From IMG/VR virus record IMGVR_UViG_3300026510_000010, positions 1 to 30,925 of that record: a stretch of 30,925 bases of DNA. One strand, 5' to 3'. Source of the DNA: a virus. The notes beneath the pieces are model-generated. The model searched no databases and was not told where the DNA came from. It was given only the letters and a program-made list of their open reading frames with translations. Of this stretch, positions 17,060-24,837 are shown piece by piece (the stretch's first letter is position 1; each line of letters opens with the position of its first letter). The position numbers and the translations under genes were made by a program.

Positions 17060-17839
17060 TCAATCTATAATTCTAAGCCAGTAGTGGCGGCAATTGTACC
17101 CTCCGCAAACCACCATCGTACTTCCTGATTTTTTTCCAGCCCAGCTATCATTATCGAAACCTGCTATTTCTTCTCGTGTATGCACCTTTCCTTTAATATC
17201 AATACACCACTGCCTAGAATCATCTATTAAGCTGCCAAAATATTTGAACTTATCATCCTTCCTTTTTGGCAATGCTTTATCGTTAGCTGTCCTGTAATAT
17301 TGCATTAATCCATCTTGTGCAATGGTAGAGCTATGCCCTGCCATGCTTCTTCCCAAAGTATCTACGCTACCTGTAACCGCGCCTCGTATGCTATTAATCA
17401 AATCTTCTTTGCTTTTCCCATTAATCGTATGGTCAAAAAAAATAGCACTTAGGTTATCTTGTGTCTGTTCTGAGAGTGACTCATGATAAGACCTATCTAA
17501 TGACATCTGAGCTTTTAACGTTGTTTCTGTAACGCCTTGATATACTTCAATCCCTGCATAATCTAATACAATTGAATCAATATCAGTATAACCACCTAAT
17601 ATCGAATCTATCTCTTTCATGTAAATATCAGCAAATGCTTTTCTTGTCTGCTTTAACACTGATTTTGCCTGCGCTAACGAGGTCGATACACCAACAATTT
17701 TGCCATTTTTATTCGTGTATATCTGTTCAAGTAAAATAATAATTCTATTTTCAAGCTTTCGTATAGCGCGCATTAACGATTTTTCATTACGTAAAATTCT
17801 ATCATTTAAAGCGCTGTCTATTTGCTCGGGAGTTATCAT
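17060..17839 (-). CDS. Head morphogenesis protein (SPP1 gp7 / Mu gpF-like)
   Basis: A 259-residue protein with helical N-terminal two thirds. The C-terminus carries the characteristic minor-head-protein pattern: RQWCIDIKGKVHTREEIAGF, then GSTMVVCGGYNCRHYWLRI ending three residues before the stop. Such proteins bind the portal and a few copies stay inside the head. ATG 17839 overlaps the portal stop by one base (TAATG). It is followed by the 100-bp gap holding the putative capsid promoter. Confidence 0.8.
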   Translation of the reverse strand: MITPEQIDSALNDRILRNEKSLMRAIRKLENRIIILLEQIYTNKNGKIVGVSTSLAQAKSVLKQTRKAFADIYMKEIDSILGGYTDIDSIVLDYAGIEVYQGVTETTLKAQMSLDRSYHESLSEQTQDNLSAIFFDHTINGKSKEDLINSIRGAVTGSVDTLGRSMAGHSSTIAQDGLMQYYRTANDKALPKRKDDKFKYFGSLIDDSRQWCIDIKGKVHTREEIAGFDNDSWAGKKSGSTMVVCGGYNCRHYWLRIID

Positions 17840-19239
17840 TACTGACTACCTGCATCCATACCGTTATCTTGTGCGTTCAAGTCGATATTCACTTTATCTT
17901 CATCAATTTCTTTGTTAATAATCGCTTCATTGTCTGGCGTTATCGTAGGAATAGTTTTTCTTGCTATCATTTTTTGTAGTAAATTTTGATAGGTATCACT
18001 TTTAACCATAACTCTTGCTACTGATAAATTATCTAATTCATTTGAAAGAGAGCTAGTATCAAAATCAAGTGGACGATCAATATTAACACCACTAAACAGC
18101 TCACTTTTACCTTGCCATTTTAGCCAATAATAAATAACCTGTGACTCTGTCTTTATAACCGTATTTTTTGATTTTTTAGCTAAGAAAGCATTAAGTGCTG
18201 AGAATTCTTTAGTTAGTGCTTCACCTGACTTTACTTGCGACCCGCTATTTAAACCGCTTGCATGGATGCTTTTGTATATCTCTTCGATAATACCTTTAAT
18301 CCATTCAGTTATTGATTGAATCGGCTCTGCAACTTCAGTTTTTAACCATTCAGGTTTTGAATTAGGGTTTTTGGGGTCGAACTCGATCACATTACCAACG
18401 CCAACCACAGAGTCATCAACTGCATTTGGTGGGAGATATGGTTTCATAAGCATTGGAAATGATGCTAGATTAAAAATCTCTTCGCTGCCACTTAGCAAGC
18501 GCAATATTGCAATATCCATTCTGCTTATCTCTTGAATATCACTTTTGCCGATATTTCTAACCTCGGTCGTTTCATTAATCATGAAAACAAAAGGTATTTC
18601 ATTTAGCGGATTGATACCTCTGCTAATCATTACCGGCTTATCTTTAACTAGCTCCCATACTTCCCACGAATCTCTCCACCATAACCTGTAATTTCCATCA
18701 TCATCTAGCAATTTTATATACGACAAAACAGAACGCCCATTAATTCGATCATATGTCCAGTCTAATATATTTAACGGGGTATATGATGTTATAAACGGGT
18801 ATATGCCATCCTGTAAATCTTGTGATACAGTACGCCTCCCTTCAATAATCGGCTTATCAATAAGTATCCCAATGTGACCATAGATACTCGCCCAGCGCTG
18901 TAAATCATTAACTACATTGCTAAAGCTAACGCCGTTAATGTCAGCATTATTAAGAAACATCTTAAACAAAGCATCGTTAGCTAAAGCACCATAATCATTC
19001 GAGCTAGGCTTTTGAAAAATGTATGAGTTGATTATGTTAATAATTCTAGCTGAGTAATTAAAACCATAAGCACTTTCTTTTCTGTACTTGTACGCTCTGT
19101 CTTCTTCTCGCGTATTCTGTTTTAACACGCCATAATCAATTAATGCTTTAGTTCCTGAATAAGCTGCTTTGAACTTCTCCCACTCATTTACGTTTTTATC
19201 ATATTCTGAATGTGTGCTTTTTAATTCTTTTGTGTCCAT
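17839..19239 (-). CDS. Portal protein
   Basis: A 466-residue protein from ATG 19239, chosen because it lies one base after the terminase stop; in-frame starts upstream to 19329 would overlap terminase by about 90 bases. It has the YDKNVNEWEKFKAAYSGTKA start and INIINSYIFQKPS segment of a portal family, a central stem/wing region (FITSYTPLNILDW, RLWWRDSWEVWELV) and a long helical C-terminus (ASGLNSGSQVKSGEALTKEF, then NAFLAKKSKNTVIKTESQVI). Twelve copies should form the DNA gateway at one capsid vertex. It lies between terminase and head morphogenesis genes, as expected. Confidence 0.85.
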   Translation of the reverse strand: MDTKELKSTHSEYDKNVNEWEKFKAAYSGTKALIDYGVLKQNTREEDRAYKYRKESAYGFNYSARIINIINSYIFQKPSSNDYGALANDALFKMFLNNADINGVSFSNVVNDLQRWASIYGHIGILIDKPIIEGRRTVSQDLQDGIYPFITSYTPLNILDWTYDRINGRSVLSYIKLLDDDGNYRLWWRDSWEVWELVKDKPVMISRGINPLNEIPFVFMINETTEVRNIGKSDIQEISRMDIAILRLLSGSEEIFNLASFPMLMKPYLPPNAVDDSVVGVGNVIEFDPKNPNSKPEWLKTEVAEPIQSITEWIKGIIEEIYKSIHASGLNSGSQVKSGEALTKEFSALNAFLAKKSKNTVIKTESQVIYYWLKWQGKSELFSGVNIDRPLDFDTSSLSNELDNLSVARVMVKSDTYQNLLQKMIARKTIPTITPDNEAIINKEIDEDKVNIDLNAQDNGMDAGSQ

Positions 19240-19240
19240 A

Positions 19241-20497
19241 TCAGTAAAAACCTTTTGTTTTTGGCGCTCGTATGAAATTAACAGGCCATCTGCCATTGAC
19301 AAGATAACCAATGCTGTCGTTCCAGTCATCTATAGCCGGATGATCAGTAAATTTTTCAGGCTCACCTTTTACATAACCCTGTGTTTCTAGTGCGTTAGAT
19401 GATTCAGGGCATTTGTCAGTATTAATCATCATCATATCATGTGATAAAAGAGCATTAACGCTATTTATTCTGTCCCTAACGGCTGGATTTGTGCTGTCAT
19501 ATTCGCATCTGTAACCAGCCTGCTCAATTATTGCTATGTCTGATTGTGTCGCGTTTGTGCGATTTGATTTACCAGTTGAATCTGGATATATGATTAACGT
19601 ATGCCCATCGTATCTAGTTAAATTATTCACAAAATCATACGTATCATGACTAACAAACTCATCTACAAAAACAGCTTTATTATCCTCTGCAACTGCGACA
19701 ACTGCACAACACCCGCCTATATTAAAATCTATGCCAATGTATAGAAACTTATCATTATCATTTATAACTCTATCAGTATGATGCTTTGATCTGTTGAAGA
19801 AATGATAGACTTTGTTTTTTGTAAAACTTACCCAACCACCATAGATGAATGCATCAGCCATTATTGGATCGTAGTTTTTCTTTATTTGCTCTACATACCC
19901 ATCAGGTAGAAACTTATTACTATCAGTTCCGGCCTTTATATAGTGATAACCACTTTCTAAATTCTCACCTTCTCCCCATTGCTCATAGCAAAAACCACTA
20001 ACACCCTGATCTGTCGTGCTTGCGACTGCTAACGTATTCCCGCATGGGTGCGTTGTTTTTTGCCTAATCCTTTCTGTAATTTTTGTCCATGCATGCCGTG
20101 CGTTGTCGATTTTTAACGTGTCTAGCTCATCTACTCCACCGTGAGCTATTTCATAAGAAACAATAGCATCTGGGTCGTGATACGTATCTAAATAATAAAT
20201 TCCATTATTTAACTCTGGTATAGTTATCGTTAAATCTGATTTGTTTAATGTGAATTCATACCCTAGCCTTTTTAAATACGACTGCACACCACTGAGTCCG
20301 CGCCTTTTTGCCAATTTGTATGATGGAAAATAATGACCAACGCTTATGCCAGGGTCTTGCTCCATTAATGTTACAAGACGTATTATTAATCCTTCTGATT
20401 TGCCAGAACCAAAACCACCGAACATTGCTGGATTAACGTATGGTGAAAAAATAAGCTCTTTTTGTGGAGCTGTAATTTCAATGATATTACTCGACAA
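19241..20497 (-). CDS. terL: Terminase large subunit
   Basis: A 418-residue packaging motor. The Walker A motif GGFGSGKS is at residues 27-34 and a Walker B-type VDELD at 122-126, in the HGGVDELDTL context of terminases. The RNase H-like nuclease half has IGIDFN with D257, PDSTG with D306, and a C-terminal IDDWNDSIGY with Asp 390, 391 and 394 as candidate metal ligands. Translation appears to start at TTG 20497, inside the last codons of terS with an 11-base overlap; the next in-frame Met is residue 25, too close to Walker A. AAGGG lies 9 bases before the TTG. Coupling to terS is likely. Confidence 0.9.
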   Translation of the reverse strand: MSSNIIEITAPQKELIFSPYVNPAMFGGFGSGKSEGLIIRLVTLMEQDPGISVGHYFPSYKLAKRRGLSGVQSYLKRLGYEFTLNKSDLTITIPELNNGIYYLDTYHDPDAIVSYEIAHGGVDELDTLKIDNARHAWTKITERIRQKTTHPCGNTLAVASTTDQGVSGFCYEQWGEGENLESGYHYIKAGTDSNKFLPDGYVEQIKKNYDPIMADAFIYGGWVSFTKNKVYHFFNRSKHHTDRVINDNDKFLYIGIDFNIGGCCAVVAVAEDNKAVFVDEFVSHDTYDFVNNLTRYDGHTLIIYPDSTGKSNRTNATQSDIAIIEQAGYRCEYDSTNPAVRDRINSVNALLSHDMMMINTDKCPESSNALETQGYVKGEPEKFTDHPAIDDWNDSIGYLVNGRWPVNFIRAPKTKGFY

Positions 20498-20978
20498 CGT
20501 GAAAAACCCTTTTTACAGGCTCATTATTCTGCTGCGCGTTATTATTTGTTATTTGTGTGCTTGTTGCAAACTTTTGCTGAGTGCCTATTCCAACACGGAT
20601 ATTATTTTGGGCTTTACTAAACTGCTCAATCTCGATCATAGATAGGTCTTTCTTGCTCAAAATTTCTACACTTCTTTTTGCTGCTAGTCCTGCTGCATTA
20701 TCTAAAAAATCATCTAGCTTTTTAGCTTTCAGGAGCTTTGAAACCTCTCTGCTCACTACTTCGCTCACCGCGCTCACTTCCTGCTCACTTTTTGATGCAA
20801 GCGTATGTTTTACATGTATATCTGCATTAACTACTGATTCAAGGTCTTTTGATACTCCCTTAACTAGCTTAGCTATCATTGCAGGGCTTAACGAGTATTT
20901 ATGAGCAATCTGTCTCTGAGTATATGCACCTGTTTTATAGTCTGCTAGCAGCTGTTCTTTGTCGTATTTTTTAGCCAT
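20487..20978 (-). CDS. terS: Terminase small subunit
   Basis: A 163-residue protein starting at ATG 20978 (MAKKYDKEQL); a TTG 36 bases upstream is less likely. Residues about 5-45 form a helix-turn-helix (LLADYKTGAYTQRQIAHKYS, then LSPAMIAKLVKG), the DNA-binding module of small terminases. The middle is charged coiled-coil-like sequence, and the C-terminus is Asn/Gln-rich and ends in VFHVVE. It recognises the packaging start site and loads TerL, which overlaps its 3' end. The gene itself contains a cluster of GTGAGC repeats. Confidence 0.8.
   Translation of the reverse strand: MAKKYDKEQLLADYKTGAYTQRQIAHKYSLSPAMIAKLVKGVSKDLESVVNADIHVKHTLASKSEQEVSAVSEVVSREVSKLLKAKKLDDFLDNAAGLAAKRSVEILSKKDLSMIEIEQFSKAQNNIRVGIGTQQKFATSTQITNNNAQQNNEPVKRVFHVVE
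20751..20788. repeat. Four GTGAGC repeats inside terS (possible pac element)
   Basis: GCTCAC on the plus strand (GTGAGC on the minus strand) occurs at 20751-20756, 20763-20768, 20772-20777 and 20783-20788, with spacings of 12, 9 and 11 bp. They encode a low-complexity SEQEVSAVSEVVSREVS stretch. Repeated boxes in or near terS are a known layout for headful packaging signals. The packaging role is a guess, since simple coding repetition could explain them. Confidence 0.4.
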
Positions 20979-20983
20979 TATTT

Positions 20984-21124
20984 TTAAACCACTGTAAGTA
21001 TATCTGGTGTGCAATTTGAGCGGTCATTACAGGTGGAACGCTCATCGCTATGCGTTCGTGAATTATTAACATAAGCGATCAAATCACTTACGTTTTTCTC
21101 TTCATGATTGTATGTTTTAACCAT
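20984..21124 (-). CDS. Small hypothetical protein upstream of terS
   Basis: A 46-residue frame whose ATG at 21124 overlaps the preceding stop (TGATG) and whose TAA at 20984-20986 lies 5 bases before the terS start, so it fits the operon exactly. The product is hydrophilic with two Cys near the C-terminus (STCNDRSNCTPDILTVV). No family is recognised. The same DNA holds inverted pairs GAGCG/CGCTC (21018-21022 and 21039-21043) and ATCGC/GCGAT (21044-21048 and 21075-21079). The stretch could therefore also, or instead, be a structured cos/pac-proximal region. Confidence 0.5.
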   Translation of the reverse strand: MVKTYNHEEKNVSDLIAYVNNSRTHSDERSTCNDRSNCTPDILTVV

Positions 21125-21636
21125 CACAACACCGAAACAGGAATAATAATAGTTCTGTCAAACTCCTCAATATCACCATTTAACCGAATAACAACAACGT
21201 GATTAATAAGCGTTGCTGTTTTAGCATCTGGCAATACCCCGGTTAATCTTACCTTAGTGTAAATACCATCTACAATAATATCGCTGTCTAACGTTTCGCT
21301 ATTTGTACCCGTCCAAGTCGATGTCGTTATTATATCATCAGTATTTAAAAGCAAATTGTAAGCTTTTGCTTTCCAAGTAACCGAATTATCATCAGTAACG
21401 CCGTTTTCCTTTGTGTTAAATGTCGGCTCAGTTGCGCCACTAATACCACCACTATAACACTCGTACATTAATCCGTTAGGCGTTGCAGGTATGACGACAT
21501 CAACGCCTTTTATATACTCTTTATTTGCTGCCCAATATACAGGCCGATATGATAAAGAATAAAATTTCTTTTCATCTTTATCATATGCCATTTCCTTTGG
21601 TAGTTTTATCGGTGCGCTTCCGCCGCCATAAATCAT
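21124..21636 (-). CDS. Phage surface protein with carbohydrate-binding-like module
   Basis: A 170-residue protein with ribosome binding site AGGA before ATG 21636. Residues about 30-90 (VYWAANKEYIKGVDVVIP, then NGLMYECYSGGISGATEPTF and DNSVTWKA) match the small aromatic-rich module of phage adhesins related to carbohydrate-binding families 5/12. The second half (DIITTSTWTGTNSETLDSDI, then VDGIYTKVRLTGVLPDAKT) looks like a beta domain seen in phage fibre or head-fibre proteins. Its position before terS, among other surface-like genes, suggests a virion decoration or fibre component. Confidence 0.55.
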   Translation of the reverse strand: MIYGGGSAPIKLPKEMAYDKDEKKFYSLSYRPVYWAANKEYIKGVDVVIPATPNGLMYECYSGGISGATEPTFNTKENGVTDDNSVTWKAKAYNLLLNTDDIITTSTWTGTNSETLDSDIIVDGIYTKVRLTGVLPDAKTATLINHVVVIRLNGDIEEFDRTIIIPVSVL

Positions 21637-21645
21637 AGTTAAATC

Positions 21646-22008
21646 CTACGCTGGTTTGCTAATTTCAATTTTCCATGCTGGTGAAGTTACTATGCCGCCT
21701 GTCATTAAAGCCTTCGCTGTAACTGTGGTAATTTCATACTCGCTTACGCCATCATCAATAACCACATGATCTGCTGTTCCTGTCGCTGTAATTGCCATTG
21801 AAGCCTGTGAAGCTATAGTCACATTTCTACCTGAAATATCGCCATTTGCCTTTGTAAAATCCGCGCCTGTGATTGTTGCTGTTGCTAACTTTTTTACTGC
21901 AATATCAGCAAAACTTGTTGGCTGACCTGAGCATACTGTTAAATTAACACTTGTTGCGATCTTATCAAGACCACCATCAATCATTCCTGCTGAAGCATCT
22001 TTAGCCAT
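21646..22008 (-). CDS. Conserved phage structural protein, unknown function
   Basis: A 120-residue protein with an AKDASAGMIDGGLDKIATSV start, a central NVTIASQASMAITATGTADH beta segment and a TSPAWKIEISKP end. This layout recurs in phage proteins of unknown role encoded beside fibre or head genes. The start ATG 22008 shares one base with the previous stop, and GGAG precedes it. It is rich in Ala, Thr and Val with no charge clusters, fitting a beta-rich virion protein. Function not known. Confidence 0.55.
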   Translation of the reverse strand: MAKDASAGMIDGGLDKIATSVNLTVCSGQPTSFADIAVKKLATATITGADFTKANGDISGRNVTIASQASMAITATGTADHVVIDDGVSEYEITTVTAKALMTGGIVTSPAWKIEISKPA

Positions 22009-22211
22009 TACGCAACTCCTTTTAATACATTATCAACCATCAAAACAGATTCGTTTTTATTCGGTGTTGCTGTTGCAATTGCCCCGCTCAAATCTTTTAC
22101 CCATCCTGCACGACAAAAATACTCGCCTAATTTATCACTAACTACGCGAACCTCACCAGCCTCAAACTTTGCGCCATCGTGTAAAAAGCTTGTTAAAATT
22201 TCTACTTTCAT
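22008..22211 (-). CDS. Small phage protein (DUF7210-like layout)
   Basis: A 67-residue protein that starts right after the repeat-fibre gene (GAGG before ATG 22211). The N-terminal 45 residues (VEILTSFLHDGAKFEAGEVR, then LGEYFCRAGWVKD) have the compact layout of small phage proteins often encoded in head or fibre operons. The C-terminal part is Ala/Thr/Asn-rich. It recalls the 63-residue protein at 15017-15208, another small protein with an initiating beta strand and a closing GW/GR motif. Function unknown. Confidence 0.5.
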   Translation of the reverse strand: MKVEILTSFLHDGAKFEAGEVRVVSDKLGEYFCRAGWVKDLSGAIATATPNKNESVLMVDNVLKGVA

Positions 22212-22214
22212 TTT

Positions 22215-23750
22215 TTACCTCATTAAAATATTATTTTTTGACCCTACAACAAAAACATTTCTATTATTACCCAGCATAAATACCGTTCCTACATTTGTCG
22301 ATAATGAAACTGCGCCATCAATTAACGATAAATTATCACTTAAATATGAATGTAGTATATCACTAATAATTAAAGTGCTACATTGCGTTAAATCAATATT
22401 ATCAACTGTATTACTGTGTAAATTACCAGCTATTGATAATAAATTTGCTTGCAATAATGTTAAATTATCACTTGTAATACTCTTAACGCTGTTTTGAATA
22501 TCAATAATAACGCTAAAATCTAGCGTCACATTCTCATCAATCTTGCTATGTAATATCGCATTTATTGATAACGTGCTTGCTTGCGATAGTATCAGATTAT
22601 CACCAATCTTGCTATGTAATGCGCTATCAATAGCAATTATATTTTGCTGTACTAAATCAATATTACTGACTGTATTGCTGTTGATTATATTATTGATATT
22701 TAGCGTATCGCCTGCATTTAGAGTTAGATTATCGCTTAAATTACTCTTTAAATTATTGCTAATAGATAAATTATTGCTTTGTATTAGCGCAAGATTAGTG
22801 CTTGTATTTGAATGGAATGCGCTATTAATAGTTAATGAACCACTTGCTAATAATCCTAAATTATCGCTTAAATTACTATGTGTAATCGCATTTACTGTAA
22901 TAATATTATTTTGTGCTAAAACAATATTATCGCTTGAAGCACTTTTTAAATTACTATCTACAGCTAATGTATTTTGCTGTGATAAAGATAAATTATCACT
23001 CGTTTTTGAATGAAATAAATCTGATATGATTAATAATATGCTTAGTGAACCGCTTAAAGCAAAGTATTTCTTCCTTGGTTTTAGGATTTGATATGGATTA
23101 TCTTTTAATTCTGCAACAACCCAGTCAGGCACGTATTTTCTAAAAACCATTAGGGTATTTACCGCCCCGTTATAGTTATTTAATGTACCACCACCTATAT
23201 ATAACGAGTTACCCCCAGTTAATTTTGCTGGTATTGACCCAGAAACTAATGATGTTCTCATATAGTCATCGTGAGTTACCAAAACTCTATTATTAGCACC
23301 GTCGTATGATGCACTGACATCAGTTGATTTTCCAGCAACTATAGAATTTTGTAAGGTTTCAGCTCTGTTATACCCTGAGAAATTAACGCTCAGAGTATTG
23401 ACTACCTGAGTGTAATTTGCAAAGTTGTCTACCCAAAGGCATAACCCGTTATTATATGCCCCTCCTAGACTAACAAATACATTATTACCGGTTGGTAATG
23501 ATGCTGGGGTAATATTAGCAATGATAGAAGCCTCGGTAGCACCAATACTAAACTTAGCACCACCTGCAATATTAGAAAATCCACTCCCATTAAATACGTA
23601 GTCGGTATTATATAAATGTACTACCTCACCAATATCCCTAATAAAAAGTGAATCTAGCGCATACTCTCCTGCAATACCATCCCAATCAACCTGATTATAG
23701 CTAGTTGGCTTTTCTTTAAATTTTTCCCATTTAGGTATAAAAATAGACAT
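22215..23750 (-). CDS. Fibre-like protein: LamG-like head and eleven 22-residue repeats
   Basis: A 511-residue protein. Residues about 40-210 look like a concanavalin/LamG-like jelly roll (FVSLGGAYNNGLCLWVDNF, VSASYDGANNRVLVTHDDYM, SLYIGGGTLNNYNGAVNTLM), closing with VFRKYVPDWVVAELKDNPYQ. A short linker leads to residues 243-484, eleven consecutive repeats of exactly 22 residues. The consensus is roughly LHSxxSDNLxLxQxxxLxIx, with the anchor residue (H, K or N) at 247, 269, 291 and so on to 467. A last strand region (FMLGNNRNVFVVGSKN) ends the chain. The regular repeat suggests a trimeric beta fibre shaft. ATG overlaps the previous stop by one base. Binding target unknown. Confidence 0.7.
   Translation of the reverse strand: MSIFIPKWEKFKEKPTSYNQVDWDGIAGEYALDSLFIRDIGEVVHLYNTDYVFNGSGFSNIAGGAKFSIGATEASIIANITPASLPTGNNVFVSLGGAYNNGLCLWVDNFANYTQVVNTLSVNFSGYNRAETLQNSIVAGKSTDVSASYDGANNRVLVTHDDYMRTSLVSGSIPAKLTGGNSLYIGGGTLNNYNGAVNTLMVFRKYVPDWVVAELKDNPYQILKPRKKYFALSGSLSILLIISDLFHSKTSDNLSLSQQNTLAVDSNLKSASSDNIVLAQNNIITVNAITHSNLSDNLGLLASGSLTINSAFHSNTSTNLALIQSNNLSISNNLKSNLSDNLTLNAGDTLNINNIINSNTVSNIDLVQQNIIAIDSALHSKIGDNLILSQASTLSINAILHSKIDENVTLDFSVIIDIQNSVKSITSDNLTLLQANLLSIAGNLHSNTVDNIDLTQCSTLIISDILHSYLSDNLSLIDGAVSLSTNVGTVFMLGNNRNVFVVGSKNNILMR
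22299..23024 (-). repeat. 66-bp coding repeat, eleven units without indels
   Basis: The DNA encodes eleven units of 22 codons in unbroken phase. The units have diverged at base level but keep the pattern of hydrophobic positions, the S-D-N triplet and the H/K/N anchor. The absence of any insertion or deletion over 726 bp argues for strong structural constraint on the period. Confidence 0.85.
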
Positions 23751-23923
23751 TACTGATTCAATCCAAAATATTGCTGCAAATATTTAATGTTATTTTTAGT
23801 AACCGCAAGCATCCTGTCATCATCTACAGTTGATGAGTAGCCAACATTTACACTATAGCGTAACTGTTCTAGTGCAATATTAGCTCTGTACACAAGTTTT
23901 TCAGCAGGCTGCTCAGTAGTCAT
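23750..23923 (-). CDS. Small conserved-looking phage protein
   Basis: A 57-residue frame exactly filling the space between two genes: ATG 23923 overlaps the stop of the preceding gene and its TAA overlaps the ATG of the fibre gene, both as TAATG. The product starts MTTEQPAEKLVYRANIALEQ and ends with an aromatic KYLQQYFGLNQ helix. It is mostly helical by appearance. The perfect coupling on both sides makes it a convincing gene. Role unknown; perhaps a chaperone or accessory for the adjacent fibre. Confidence 0.7.
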   Translation of the reverse strand: MTTEQPAEKLVYRANIALEQLRYSVNVGYSSTVDDDRMLAVTKNNIKYLQQYFGLNQ

Positions 23924-24330
23924 TAGATGTCTTGTATATTCTCAGATAACGTATTAACTGAGTTACCTGTTGCTGCTAGTGAATTGGTAGCGCTAGAGTT
24001 CATTTTGAAACTTAACGTATAAAAAGGGGATACATTATCGTAATGTAAAACTTTTCGTACAGGAACTGTTCCATTTAATTTTACTGTCCCTAGGTTTGTT
24101 ACATTTCCATTATCTTCTAAAGTACCTGTAGCTAAGCCTTCTTTAGCTGAAACTGATACATACCCAGTCTCCCCAGCTAAACCAACTAGGTTAATTTCAA
24201 TAAATTTACTTAACGCTAGTTCAGTCGTATTATTAATCTCTACTGAGTCAGTAATACCTCCATTTACTAGCCCATTTAATCCAGCAACTGTAATTGCTGT
24301 AGATGCTCCGTATAATGGTTTAGCACTCAT
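23923..24330 (-). CDS. Phage structural protein, unknown function
   Basis: A 135-residue protein beginning KPLYGASTAITVAGLNGLVN, with regularly spaced beta segments (KFIEINLVGLAGETGYVSVS, GTVKLNGTVPVRKVLHYDN, FYTLSFKMNSS). It resembles phage virion proteins encoded before fibre genes, in which a conserved N-terminal IDNST-like segment (here EINNTTELALSK) is followed by a beta sandwich. Start ATG 24330 overlaps the previous stop by 4 bases. Exact role is not known. Confidence 0.55.
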   Translation of the reverse strand: MSAKPLYGASTAITVAGLNGLVNGGITDSVEINNTTELALSKFIEINLVGLAGETGYVSVSAKEGLATGTLEDNGNVTNLGTVKLNGTVPVRKVLHYDNVSPFYTLSFKMNSSATNSLAATGNSVNTLSENIQDI

Positions 24331-24749
24331 ACTCTCGCCCTCATAACATCACCTAACGTCACACCCACAAATCCTAATAATTCTTCTTTGCTAGTTAGTG
24401 TGTCGCCCATAGCTAAAATAGCTTCCTTATGTGCCGCTGTAAATTCAGGTACATCAGCAATTAAACCATCTAATAAACTGATTAGAGTAGTTTCTACCAG
24501 TGGGTTAGTAATGTCAAAACTAGGGAATTCAGATAGAGCATCCATTGCTTTAGATGCTGAAGTAGAAGTACTATTTTTAATTGGAATCCATGTGTTACTA
24601 GCTACCATCATATACTGTTTAATATTTTGTACAGGAATTGATACTTTAGATGGGATATTCTTTAACTGTAAATCTGCTAGCCGCTCTGCATCAGTCTTAA
24701 CCGTATATTCAGGTTTAGCCAATTCATTTCTTAATGCCGGTTCGTTCAT
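24327..24749 (-). CDS. Phage protein, first gene of the surface/fibre block
   Basis: A 140-residue protein with N-terminus MNEPALRNELAKPEYTVKTD, reminiscent of phage proteins that start ALRxEL..PxY. The middle contains IPVQNIKQYMMVASNTWIPI and the C-terminus is helical (HKEAILAMGDTLTSKEELLG). A strong ribosome binding site (AGAGGGG) precedes ATG 24749. It lies after an 88-bp gap holding a promoter-like sequence and is coupled by 4 bases to the next gene. Function unknown. Confidence 0.55.
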   Translation of the reverse strand: MNEPALRNELAKPEYTVKTDAERLADLQLKNIPSKVSIPVQNIKQYMMVASNTWIPIKNSTSTSASKAMDALSEFPSFDITNPLVETTLISLLDGLIADVPEFTAAHKEAILAMGDTLTSKEELLGFVGVTLGDVMRARV

Positions 24750-24785
24750 TCTTGCCCCTCTTTATCTAAATATTGCGTTCTCTGC

Positions 24786-24813
24786 ATAATATAAACATTC
24801 TAGCTAATAACAA
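24786..24813 (-). promoter_or_regulatory. Possible promoter for the surface/head operon
   Basis: In the 88-bp gap between the lysis cassette and the surface block, the minus strand has TTGTTA (24813-24808), a 16-bp spacer and TATTAT (24791-24786). Matches to the sigma-70 consensus are 4 of 6 and 5 of 6. The AT-rich background makes chance matches common. Confidence 0.35.
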
Positions 24814-24837
24814 GTAATTTTTTATCATGCTCAATTC

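Noticed and set aside
22543-23013. Plus-strand 156-codon open frame opposite the repeat fibre
   Set aside because: It mirrors the 66-bp repeats on the other strand; a Leu/Ile-rich shadow produced by repetition.
22215-23750. Diversity-generating retroelement target
   Set aside because: The repeats are diverged throughout rather than at adenine-specific positions, and no reverse transcriptase or template repeat is seen.
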